Positions 1-5,104 of a DNA stretch of 5,104 nt are shown piece after piece; within the stretch, counting starts at the first letter, position 1, and each line of letters begins with the position of its first letter. The translations under genes were made by a program, and so were the position numbers. The stretch covers positions 1-5,104 of the forward strand of contig JAEZFY010000010.1 in assembly GCA_023417265.1 (NCBI GenBank). The letters run 5' to 3'. The notes under the pieces were generated by a model. That model made no database searches. It was not told where the DNA came from and was given only the letters and a program-made list of their open reading frames with translations. The DNA is from Actinomycetes bacterium. GTDB lineage: Bacteria; Actinomycetota; Acidimicrobiia; Acidimicrobiales; Ilumatobacteraceae.

Positions 1-338
1 GACGGCGCCCATGCCGCCACGGCCGGCGGCGCGGTGGCTGGCGGCACACCGCCGCGCACCCACAGCAACAACAGCGCGAGCGCGTGCTTGCACGGTTGCC
101 GGCGGCTCGGGCACGAGCAGCGCCACGCCGGGCCGGCACCGTCGAGCGTGTGGTCGACCATCGTGTCGTACGGTTCGCGGCCCGAGCCGAGGCAGCGGCC
201 CCACAGGGCGCGCGCGTCGCACCCGGTGGCCAGCCAGCGGCGAGCCACGGCGAGCGGTTCGGCAGCGGCGAGCGCGGGCGGCCCGGGGGCCACCGCCGCC
301 ACCTGCTCGACCGTCCACGGCGCGTCCACGCGAGGCAC
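1..338 (-). CDS. SWIM zinc-finger family protein, N-terminal part (cut by left window edge)
   Basis: I see 112 codons running off the left edge without a stop. The start is a GTG at 338, with an in-frame TGA 18 bases upstream and a second in-frame GTG at 329; neither has a convincing ribosome binding site. The diagnostic part is the zinc motif C74-x-C76-x6-C83-x-H85 within WRCSCPSRRQPCKHALALL, which fits the SWIM pattern CxCxnCxH. It is preceded by ARALWGRCLGSGREPY (residues 42-57), a lead-in I recall from actinobacterial SWIM proteins. A leucine-rich stretch (87-92) and a Pro/Ala-rich segment follow. SWIM domains bind zinc and are thought to contact DNA or protein partners; the specific function here is unknown. 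The gene lies 44 bp after otsB on the same strand with no visible promoter, so co-transcription is likely. The full protein is probably several hundred residues long, with the rest outside the window. Confidence 0.85.
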   Translation of the reverse strand, partial: MPRVDAPWTVEQVAAVAPGPPALAAAEPLAVARRWLATGCDARALWGRCLGSGREPYDTMVDHTLDGAGPAWRCSCPSRRQPCKHALALLLLWVRGGVPPATAPPAVAAWAP

Positions 339-382
339 GGTACTCAGCGGGTGTCACGCGCAGATCGCCCGGTGTGGCGAGT

Positions 383-1153
383 TCAGCGGGTTGCCAGGCC
401 GCCGGTGAGTGTGCTGAGGAACTCGGCGACGGCGCTGGTGCCGGCCAGGCGGAAGCGGGCCACCGAGTCTCCCGGCCCGACGCGCACGGAGATGTCGCCG
501 GGACCCATCTTCGTGAACGCGTCCTCGTCGGTGCGGTCGTCGCCCAGGAACACGAGCGTCTTCGCCTGCACCCGCGCCGCCAGTTCGAGCAGGGCGGTGC
601 CCTTGTCGGTGGCCCGGACGAGCACTTCGACGACGTCGTGACCGGCTTTCACGGTGACGCCGGGAACCGCGACGGCCGTCGCCACCAGCGCCCCGACGGC
701 GTCGGGAACACCCGGGCCATGGGCCTGCCGAGTGTGCAAGACGACCGACGCCGGCTTGTACTCGAGCCAGGCGCCGTCACCGCACGCGTCGACCGCGAGG
801 CGGCCGAGCCGCACGAGCTCGTCGTAGACGTCCTGCTCGTCGTTCGACAGGGCCAACCGGTCGTCGCCGTGAACTTCCAGCCCGTGGCTCCCGATCACGT
901 ACACGCCGGGAGGGAAGTCGAGCAGCTTGCGCAGGCTCTCCAGCGAACGCCCGGACAAGAGCGCCACCGGCGCGTGCTCGGCGAGCTCACCGAGTAAGCG
1001 GTCGACACCAGCGGTGAGCGCCGAGTGCTCGACGTGGTCGACGAGCGGAGCGAGCACGCCGTCGACGTCGAACGCGAGCACGGCCCCCGGTACGTGCTGG
1101 CCCACCAGCGTGGCGAGGTCGTCCGGCTCGATCGGCGTCGTCACAGCGACCAT
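383..1153 (-). CDS. otsB: Trehalose-6-phosphate phosphatase
   Basis: Hydrolyses trehalose-6-phosphate to trehalose and phosphate in the cytoplasm, the second step of the OtsAB pathway. From the ATG at 1153 it has 256 residues, close to E. coli OtsB (about 266). HAD-superfamily motifs are intact and in order: motif I FDVDGVLAP with nucleophile D29 and D31; motif II SGR at 67-69; the family signature GSHGLE at 88-93; EYKPASVVLHTR near 131-142; motif III lysine K184 in RATDKGTAL; motif IV GDDRTDEDAF at 204-213, supplying the Mg-binding acids. The start is uncertain: an in-frame GTG at 1186, only 6 bases after the otsA stop, would add 11 residues. Neither has a good Shine-Dalgarno. I prefer the ATG because the extra residues show no family resemblance. 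It follows otsA directly, so translation coupling in one operon is likely. No terminator is visible after it. Confidence 0.95.
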   Translation of the reverse strand: MVAVTTPIEPDDLATLVGQHVPGAVLAFDVDGVLAPLVDHVEHSALTAGVDRLLGELAEHAPVALLSGRSLESLRKLLDFPPGVYVIGSHGLEVHGDDRLALSNDEQDVYDELVRLGRLAVDACGDGAWLEYKPASVVLHTRQAHGPGVPDAVGALVATAVAVPGVTVKAGHDVVEVLVRATDKGTALLELAARVQAKTLVFLGDDRTDEDAFTKMGPGDISVRVGPGDSVARFRLAGTSAVAEFLSTLTGGLATR

Positions 1154-1192
1154 GTTGGCAGGCCGGCTGCCGCCGACGGAGACCACCCCGGG

Positions 1193-2599
1193 TTACGACG
1201 CGGGCGCGGTCAGGAGCGCACCGAGGAACCCTGCCGCCCACCGATGCACGTCGTGAGCGCGCAGCGCCTCGCGCATCGCGCCCATCCGTTGGCGCCGTTC
1301 GTGACGATCCATCGCCACCGCCCGGTCGATCGCGTCGGCGAGGGCGACGGTGTCGTGAGGGTTGACGAGGAGCGCCTCGCCGAGCTCGTCGGCGGCCCCC
1401 GTGAACTCCGACAGCACGAGCACGCCGTCGCCATCGGTGTGGGCCGCGACGTACTCCTTGGCGACCAGGTTCATGCCGTCCCGGATGGGGGTCACCAGCA
1501 TGACGTCGGCGGCACGGTAGAGCGAGACCAGCTCGTCGAGCGGGAGCGTGTTGTAGATGTAGTGCACGGCCGGGAAGCCGAGCCGGGCATGGCGTCCGTT
1601 GATCGCGCCGACGAGCTGCTCGATCTCGTGGCGCTCCTCCTGGTACTGCTCGACCCCTTCGCGGCTGGGCGTGGCGACCTGCACCATCACGTGGCGCGAC
1701 GGGTCGAGCCGGCCGGAGTCGAGCAACTCGCCGATCGCCCGCAAGCGGTTGCCGATGCCTTTCGTGTAGTCGAGCCGGTCGACGCCGAGCAGGATCACTT
1801 CCGGATCACCCAGCCAGGTGCGCAGCTGGGCCGCGTGACGGCGCGCTTCGCGTCCGCTGGCGGCCAGCTCGAGCTCGTCGACGTCGATCGAGATCGGGAA
1901 GTGCCCGGCGCGGGCTTCGCGTCCGTCGGGCAGGGTGAGCACACCCGGCGCCGACTCGAGGGCCCCGCCGAGACGCTCGGCGGCGAGCACGAAGTTGCGC
2001 GCCCCGAGCTCGCGTTGGAAGCCGATCACGTCGGCGCCGAGCAGGCCTTCGACGATCTCGGTGCGCCACGGCAGGCGCTGGAACAGCTCGATCGGCGGCC
2101 ACGGGATGTGGTCGAACCAGCCGATCCGCAAGTCCGGCCGGCGGGCCCGCAGCATGGCCGGGACGAGCTGGAGGTGGTAGTCGTGGAGCCACACCGCGGC
2201 GCCGTCGGGGGCGATTGCCGCGATCCGCTCGGCGAAGCGCTGGTTCACCGCCTGATAGGCGTCCCAGTCGGTGGTCTGGAAGCCGGAATCGCGGATCGCG
2301 TCGTGGTACAGCGGCCACAGGGTGTCGTTCGAGAAGCCCTCGTAGTAGCCGGCCACGTCGTCGGCGCTGAGCGCGACCGGGTACATGTCGACGCCGAGCT
2401 CGTGGATCGGATCGTCGGGGCCGTCGACCTCGCCGGTCCATCCGACCCAGCTGCCGCCGGAGCGCTGCACGGTCGGCAGCAAGGCCCGCACGAGCCCGCC
2501 CGGGCTGGCGGTCCAGCCGCCCTCGGCCGTGCGGGCGACGGGCAACCGGTTGGCGGCGACCACCAGCGGCCGGTCGATCGGACCGGGTGGGCTCGCCAT
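1193..2599 (-). CDS. otsA: Alpha,alpha-trehalose-phosphate synthase (UDP-forming)
   Basis: Transfers glucose from UDP-glucose to glucose-6-phosphate to make trehalose-6-phosphate and UDP; a cytoplasmic GT20 retaining glycosyltransferase. From the ATG at 2599 it has 468 residues (E. coli OtsA is about 474). Visible motifs: ANRLPV with R18 and GGLV at 34-37 (sugar-phosphate and UDP-glucose loop); WVGWTGE at 51-57; HDYH at 139-142; HIPWP at 164-168; GVDRLDYTKGI with R275 and K280; and RDGMNLVAKEY with D374 and E382, which match the donor-binding residues of E. coli OtsA. The start is chosen because AAGG lies 8 bases before this ATG and VVAANRLP then falls at the usual distance from the N-terminus; an upstream ATG at 2671 would add 24 basic, unconserved residues. 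One oddity is Asp163 before the conserved His, where Leu is usual (FLHIPFP). It is first gene of an otsA-otsB operon. Confidence 0.97.
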   Translation of the reverse strand: MASPPGPIDRPLVVAANRLPVARTAEGGWTASPGGLVRALLPTVQRSGGSWVGWTGEVDGPDDPIHELGVDMYPVALSADDVAGYYEGFSNDTLWPLYHDAIRDSGFQTTDWDAYQAVNQRFAERIAAIAPDGAAVWLHDYHLQLVPAMLRARRPDLRIGWFDHIPWPPIELFQRLPWRTEIVEGLLGADVIGFQRELGARNFVLAAERLGGALESAPGVLTLPDGREARAGHFPISIDVDELELAASGREARRHAAQLRTWLGDPEVILLGVDRLDYTKGIGNRLRAIGELLDSGRLDPSRHVMVQVATPSREGVEQYQEERHEIEQLVGAINGRHARLGFPAVHYIYNTLPLDELVSLYRAADVMLVTPIRDGMNLVAKEYVAAHTDGDGVLVLSEFTGAADELGEALLVNPHDTVALADAIDRAVAMDRHERRQRMGAMREALRAHDVHRWAAGFLGALLTAPAS

Positions 2600-2620
2600 G
2601 CCGGCGACCTTACCTGCGTG
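2600..2620 (-). promoter_or_regulatory. otsA translation start signal, possible leaderless -10 element
   Basis: On the minus strand GGTAAGGT lies just before the otsA ATG. AAGG is 8 bases from the ATG, a normal Shine-Dalgarno distance, and decides the start at 2599 over the ATG at 2671. The same bases contain TAAGGT (2612-2607), which fits the loose actinobacterial -10 pattern TANNNT and would place transcription start within one base of the ATG. I see no good -35 element, so the ribosome binding site reading is the more likely one. Confidence 0.45.
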
Positions 2621-2722
2621 CGTCGGACGGTCTGCCGTAGCGGTCTTGCGGCGGGGCATGACGAAGGCCATGGGCCGGCAGTACCCACTCCCGTCGCGCC
2701 CGTACCGACCGCCAGCCGACCT

Positions 2723-2739
2723 CGCCGCGGCCCGCGGCG
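2723..2739 (-). terminator. GC-rich hairpin after rnhB, possible U-less terminator
   Basis: A perfect inverted repeat, CGCCGCGG, one central base, CCGCGGCG, sits two bases past the rnhB stop codon. In RNA the loop must open to at least 3 bases, leaving a stem of about 7 G-C pairs. No T-run follows on the minus strand, so this is not a classical intrinsic terminator; actinobacteria often have such hairpins without U tracts. In DNA this GC-rich a chance palindrome is also possible. Confidence 0.35.
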
Positions 2740-2741
2740 CG

Positions 2742-3437
2742 TTACGAGGCGAGTTCGAACGTCAGCTGTTCGCCGGCGGGGTCGGGGCGGTACACCCGCG
2801 GGGTGCCCGTCCATGGCACGTAGTTGTCCATGAACACCCACGTCCGGCGATGGATCGCCGAGGGCCCGTAGCCACACAGCGCCGACTTGTGCTGCGGGCA
2901 CGGGTAGCCCTTGTTGGTGTCGAACGACCAGTGCGGATAGTGCGTCGCCAGCGCCCGCATCTCGCGGTCGCGCACCACTTTGGCGAGGATGCTCGCGGCG
3001 GCCACCGACAAGCAGTTGCGGTCGGCCTTGACGCGCATCTCGACGTGTTCGACGCACGGCGAGACGAAGTTCCACTTGCCGTCGCACACGGCCACGGTGG
3101 GCGTGACGGTGAGCCCCGCCACGGCCCGCTGGCACGCCAGTTTCTGGGCCGCCGTCATACCCAGCTCGTCGCACTCGGCCTGGCTCGCGGCGCCCACCGA
3201 CCAGCTCACGCACCAGCCGGCGATGCGCTCGAACAGGCGCTCCCGGTCGGGTTCGGAGAGCAGCTTCGAGTCGCGCACGCCGAGCACGCGCTTGTCGCGG
3301 GGCAGGATCGCCGCGCCGACCATCAGCGGGCCGGCCCACGAGCCGCGGCCGACCTCATCGATGCCGACCACCGTGTCGTGCCCGGCGGCCCACAGCTCCT
3401 GTTCGATCCGCCGCGTCGGCGCCTTGCCAGCCACCAT
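2742..3437 (-). CDS. rnhB: Ribonuclease HII
   Basis: Cuts RNA in RNA-DNA hybrids and at single ribonucleotides misincorporated in DNA, starting ribonucleotide excision repair and removing primer remnants; cytoplasmic, metal-dependent. It has 231 residues, normal for the family. The four catalytic carboxylates are in place: D27 and E28 in GIDEVGRGSWAGPL, D119 in CDG, and D139 in KADRNCLSVAAASILAKV. RDSKLL at 55-60, the AAASILAKVVRDREM stretch (146-160) and the C-terminal KGYPCPQH...YGPSAIHRR block that contacts the hybrid are also family hallmarks. The start ATG at 3437 puts the DEVGRG motif at the expected distance from the N-terminus; GGTGAG lies only 2 bases before it, too close for a strong ribosome binding site. 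It is divergent from the aminotransferase (23-bp gap) and 142 bp upstream of otsA. The usual rplS-lepB-yraN neighbours are absent. Confidence 0.97.
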   Translation of the reverse strand: MVAGKAPTRRIEQELWAAGHDTVVGIDEVGRGSWAGPLMVGAAILPRDKRVLGVRDSKLLSEPDRERLFERIAGWCVSWSVGAASQAECDELGMTAAQKLACQRAVAGLTVTPTVAVCDGKWNFVSPCVEHVEMRVKADRNCLSVAAASILAKVVRDREMRALATHYPHWSFDTNKGYPCPQHKSALCGYGPSAIHRRTWVFMDNYVPWTGTPRVYRPDPAGEQLTFELAS

Positions 3438-3460
3438 CGCTCACCGACTCTAATGAGGCG
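3424..3460 (+). promoter_or_regulatory. Probable leaderless promoter of the aminotransferase gene
   Basis: On the plus strand TTGCCA (3424-3429, inside rnhB) matches the -35 consensus at 5 of 6 positions, and TCTAAT (3449-3454) matches the -10 consensus TATAAT at 5 of 6. The spacer is 19 bases, slightly long. The base 7 positions after the -10 is the A of the ATG at 3461, so the mRNA would begin with its start codon. This agrees with the weak ribosome binding site there. Confidence 0.55.
3447..3452 (-). promoter_or_regulatory. Possible -10 element of rnhB
   Basis: TAGAGT on the minus strand fits TANNNT and would start transcription about 3 bases before the rnhB ATG. No -35 match is seen at the right distance. 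It overlaps the opposite-strand TCTAAT element by 4 bases. Confidence 0.3.
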
Positions 3461-4819
3461 ATGGAGATCTCGACCGCCGCAATCGCCGCGCTGACGGCCA
3501 CCGAGGAGGAGCGTTTCCGGTCGAGCCACCGACGCTCGGCCACGCTCGCCGAGCACGCCGCCGAGCACCTCGCCGGTGGGGTGCCGATGGCTTGGATGAC
3601 CCGCCTGCCCGGGCCGCACACGGTGTTCTTCGAGCGCGCCGAGGGCGCCCGCATCGTGGATGTCGACGGCAACGAGTACGTCGATCTGTGCCTCGGCGAT
3701 ACCGGGGCGATGACCGGCCACGCGATCCCGGCGGTCGCCGCCGCGGTCGCGGCCCGCGCCGCGACAGGCATCACGACGATGCTGCCGTCCACCGACGCGG
3801 CGTGGGTCGGCGACGAGCTGGCGCGCCGGTTCGGGCTGCCGCTGTGGCAGCTGGCGATGACCGCCACCGACGCCAACCGGTTCGCGCTCCGGCTGGCCCG
3901 CGCGGCGACCGGGCGCCAGAAGGTGCTCGTGTTCGACTGGTGCTACCACGGCACCGTCGACGAGACGCTCGTCGTGCGCGGCCCGGACGGCACCGCGCGT
4001 CCTCGCCACGGATCGCTCGGCGCGCCCGTCGACCCGTCGCTGACGACGGTGGTCGTGCCGTTCAACGACGTCGACGCGCTCGCCGCCGCACTCGCCCCCG
4101 GCGACGTCGCCTGCGTGCTCGCCGAGCCGGCGTTGACGAACATCGGCATCGTGCTGCCCGAGCCCGGTTTCCACGACGCCCTGCGGGCGCACACCCGCGA
4201 CACCGGCACGCTCTTGCTGCTCGACGAGACGCACACGATCTGTTGCGGCCCGGGCGGGGCCACCGCGGCGTGGGGTCTCGAACCCGACCTGCTGGTGATC
4301 GGCAAGCCGATCGGTGGCGGCGTGCCGGCGGCCGCCTACGGGATGACCGAGGCCGTGTACGCGGCGCTCGCCCCAGTGTTCGCCGACGACTCGATCGACG
4401 TCAGCGGGATCGGGGGCACGCTCACCGGGAACGCCTTGTCGCTGGCGGCGGTGCGGGCGACCCTGACGCACTGCCTCCGCCCGGAGGACTTCGCCGTGGC
4501 GATCCCGCTCGCCGAACGGTGGGCTGCGGGCGTGCGTGAGGCCTACACCACGGCCGGTCTCGACTGGAACGTCCAGCAGCTCGGCGCGCGGGCCGAATAC
4601 TGGTTCTCGACGCCGCCCCGCGACGGCGCCGCGGCGGCAGCGGCGAGCCGCAGCGACCTGGACGCGCTCTTGCACCTGTGGTGCTTCAACCGCGGCGTGC
4701 TGCTGACGCCCTTCCACAACATGGCGCTGTTCAGCCCGGCCCACACGCCCGCCGACGTCGACGTCCACACCGAGGTGTTCGCGGCGGCCTTGGCGGCGCT
4801 GGCGAGCGCCAGCGAGTAG
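3461..4819 (+). CDS. Class III PLP-dependent aminotransferase (HemL-like, substrate unknown)
   Basis: A 452-residue fold-type I PLP enzyme expected to move an amino group between an amino compound and a keto acid in the cytoplasm. Family features in order: EGARIVDVDGNEYVDLCLGDTGAMTGH near 63-89, the usual class III opening; MTATDAN at 133-139 in place of the phosphate-binding NSGTEAN; CYHG at 161-164, with Y162 expected to stack on PLP; LLLDETHT with D255 pairing with the pyridine nitrogen; the Schiff-base lysine K282 in GKPIGGGVPAAAYG; and GTLTGN with T320, the phosphate contact from the partner subunit. GKxIGGG is typical of glutamate-1-semialdehyde aminomutase and beta-amino-acid transaminases, but the altered phosphate loop and lack of heme genes argue against naming it hemL. 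The ATG at 3461 has no good Shine-Dalgarno but suits a leaderless mRNA. It stands alone, with no pathway neighbours to suggest a substrate. Confidence 0.9.
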   Translation: MEISTAAIAALTATEEERFRSSHRRSATLAEHAAEHLAGGVPMAWMTRLPGPHTVFFERAEGARIVDVDGNEYVDLCLGDTGAMTGHAIPAVAAAVAARAATGITTMLPSTDAAWVGDELARRFGLPLWQLAMTATDANRFALRLARAATGRQKVLVFDWCYHGTVDETLVVRGPDGTARPRHGSLGAPVDPSLTTVVVPFNDVDALAAALAPGDVACVLAEPALTNIGIVLPEPGFHDALRAHTRDTGTLLLLDETHTICCGPGGATAAWGLEPDLLVIGKPIGGGVPAAAYGMTEAVYAALAPVFADDSIDVSGIGGTLTGNALSLAAVRATLTHCLRPEDFAVAIPLAERWAAGVREAYTTAGLDWNVQQLGARAEYWFSTPPRDGAAAAAASRSDLDALLHLWCFNRGVLLTPFHNMALFSPAHTPADVDVHTEVFAAALAALASASE

Positions 4820-4829
4820 CCGGCCGCAC

Positions 4830-5104
4830 CTACACGGCGGTGACTGGCGACGCCGGGGCTGGCCACAACGCCTCGCCCGACGGCGCCGCCGACGACCAAC
4901 CGAACGCCGACAGCTCGACCGGCGGCCCGGTCTGTTCCCACAGGACGGCCGGCCGCTCACCGTGCCAGCGGACGCCCAGCGACACGGTCGAACCCGGCCG
5001 CGTCGGCACGCCGTAGACCTCCCACGACTGACCCAGCCAGCCGGCCGGCCACCCGGCCGGCAGCACCGCGCCGTCACGGGCAATGACCTGCTCCACCCAG
5101 GGCA
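4830..5104 (-). CDS. Unrecognised tryptophan-rich protein, C-terminal part (cut by right window edge)
   Basis: Ninety codons are visible, ending in TAG at 4832-4830; the frame stays open to the right edge. A GTG at 5096 could start an 88-residue protein, but the frame continues upstream as Pro-Trp and no ribosome binding site is visible, so this is more likely the end of a longer gene. I do not recognise the family. Eight tryptophans, many glycines and prolines, and alternating hydrophobic stretches such as TVSLGVRWHG and PAVLWEQTGPPVEL suggest a beta-sheet-rich terminal domain. A short tandem repeat PAGWPAGW is encoded near 5040-5063. There is no membrane segment. The gene converges on the aminotransferase with 10 bases between the stops and no hairpin seen between them. 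A carbohydrate-active accessory domain is one possibility, but I have no motif to support it. Confidence 0.6.
   Translation of the reverse strand, partial: PWVEQVIARDGAVLPAGWPAGWLGQSWEVYGVPTRPGSTVSLGVRWHGERPAVLWEQTGPPVELSAFGWSSAAPSGEALWPAPASPVTAV
5040..5061. repeat. 9-bp perfect inverted repeat with 4-base loop
   Basis: GCCGGCCGG (5040-5048), spacer CCAC, CCGGCCGGC (5053-5061). It lies inside the right-edge coding region, where a 12-base unit CCGGCCGG(G/C)TGG is present twice in tandem on the minus strand and encodes PAGW-PAGW. Because CCGGCCGG is itself a palindrome, the duplication automatically makes the hairpin, so a separate function need not be assumed. Confidence 0.6.

Noticed and set aside
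11..997. A plus-strand open frame of 328 codons across the SWIM and otsB region.
   Set aside because: The minus strand has the SWIM zinc motif and all HAD phosphatase motifs here; the plus translation is Arg/Ala-rich and lacks any domain.
2600..2671. A 24-residue N-terminal extension of OtsA from the ATG at 2671.
   Set aside because: The extra residues are basic and unlike OtsA N-termini, and the ribosome binding site fits the ATG at 2599. A GGAG upstream of 2671 is about 16 bases away, too far.
1025..2833. A 602-codon plus-strand open frame opposite otsA and part of otsB.
   Set aside because: The minus strand carries all OtsA motifs with normal length. Long antisense frames are expected in DNA this GC-rich because stop codons are rare. 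The translation is Arg/Val/Asp/His-rich with no recognisable domain.
4618..4656. GC-rich GCG/GCC repeats within the aminotransferase gene.
   Set aside because: They are alanine codons in an Ala-rich loop in frame with the gene, which is ordinary at this base composition.
3461..4819. Naming the aminotransferase hemL (glutamate-1-semialdehyde 2,1-aminomutase).
   Set aside because: It shares GKPIGGG and CYHG, but the NSGTEA loop is changed and no tetrapyrrole gene is nearby, so a specific substrate cannot be supported.
4820..4829. A bidirectional terminator between the convergent aminotransferase and right-edge genes.
   Set aside because: Only 10 bases separate the stops and I find no convincing stem-loop or T-run there.
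3323..5083. A 586-codon minus-strand open frame opposite the aminotransferase and running past both its ends.
   Set aside because: It overlaps two well-supported genes, rnhB and the aminotransferase, and its product is Arg/Gly/Val-rich low complexity typical of a shadow frame.

Overview
The window is about 5.1 kb of very GC-rich DNA (roughly 70 percent by eye), with strong G/C bias at third codon positions, GTG as well as ATG starts, and short gaps between genes. This points to a high-GC actinobacterium. My memory of similar protein sequences leans towards the Acidimicrobiia (Ilumatobacter-like), but that is an inference and nothing here proves it. I see no rRNA, tRNA, CRISPR array, insertion sequence or prophage gene.

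Layout from left to right. (1) Positions 1-338, minus strand: the first 112 codons of a SWIM zinc-finger protein, cut by the left edge. (2) 383-1153, minus: trehalose-6-phosphate phosphatase (otsB). (3) 1193-2599, minus: trehalose-6-phosphate synthase (otsA). (4) 2600-2741: a 142-bp gap holding the otsA translation start signal and a GC-rich hairpin just after rnhB. (5) 2742-3437, minus: ribonuclease HII (rnhB). (6) 3438-3460: a 23-bp divergent gap with overlapping promoter-like elements. (7) 3461-4819, plus: a class III PLP-dependent aminotransferase related to glutamate-1-semialdehyde aminomutases. (8) 4830-5104, minus: the last 90 codons of an unrecognised tryptophan-rich protein, cut by the right edge and convergent with the aminotransferase.

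How the genes fit together. otsA and otsB encode the complete two-step OtsAB route from UDP-glucose and glucose-6-phosphate through trehalose-6-phosphate to trehalose, and almost certainly form one transcript. The SWIM gene follows otsB by 44 bp on the same strand with no visible promoter, so it may be read from the same transcript. rnhB is a housekeeping gene of DNA integrity with no evident link to trehalose. The aminotransferase is divergent from rnhB and its amine substrate cannot be read from the sequence.

The window looks largely like ordinary chromosomal core with two unfinished ends. I do not see a clearly new system inside it. The best leads are the SWIM protein at the left edge, because such proteins often belong to larger MoxR/VWA-type gene clusters, and the 23-bp divergent promoter region, which appears to make a leaderless aminotransferase mRNA.
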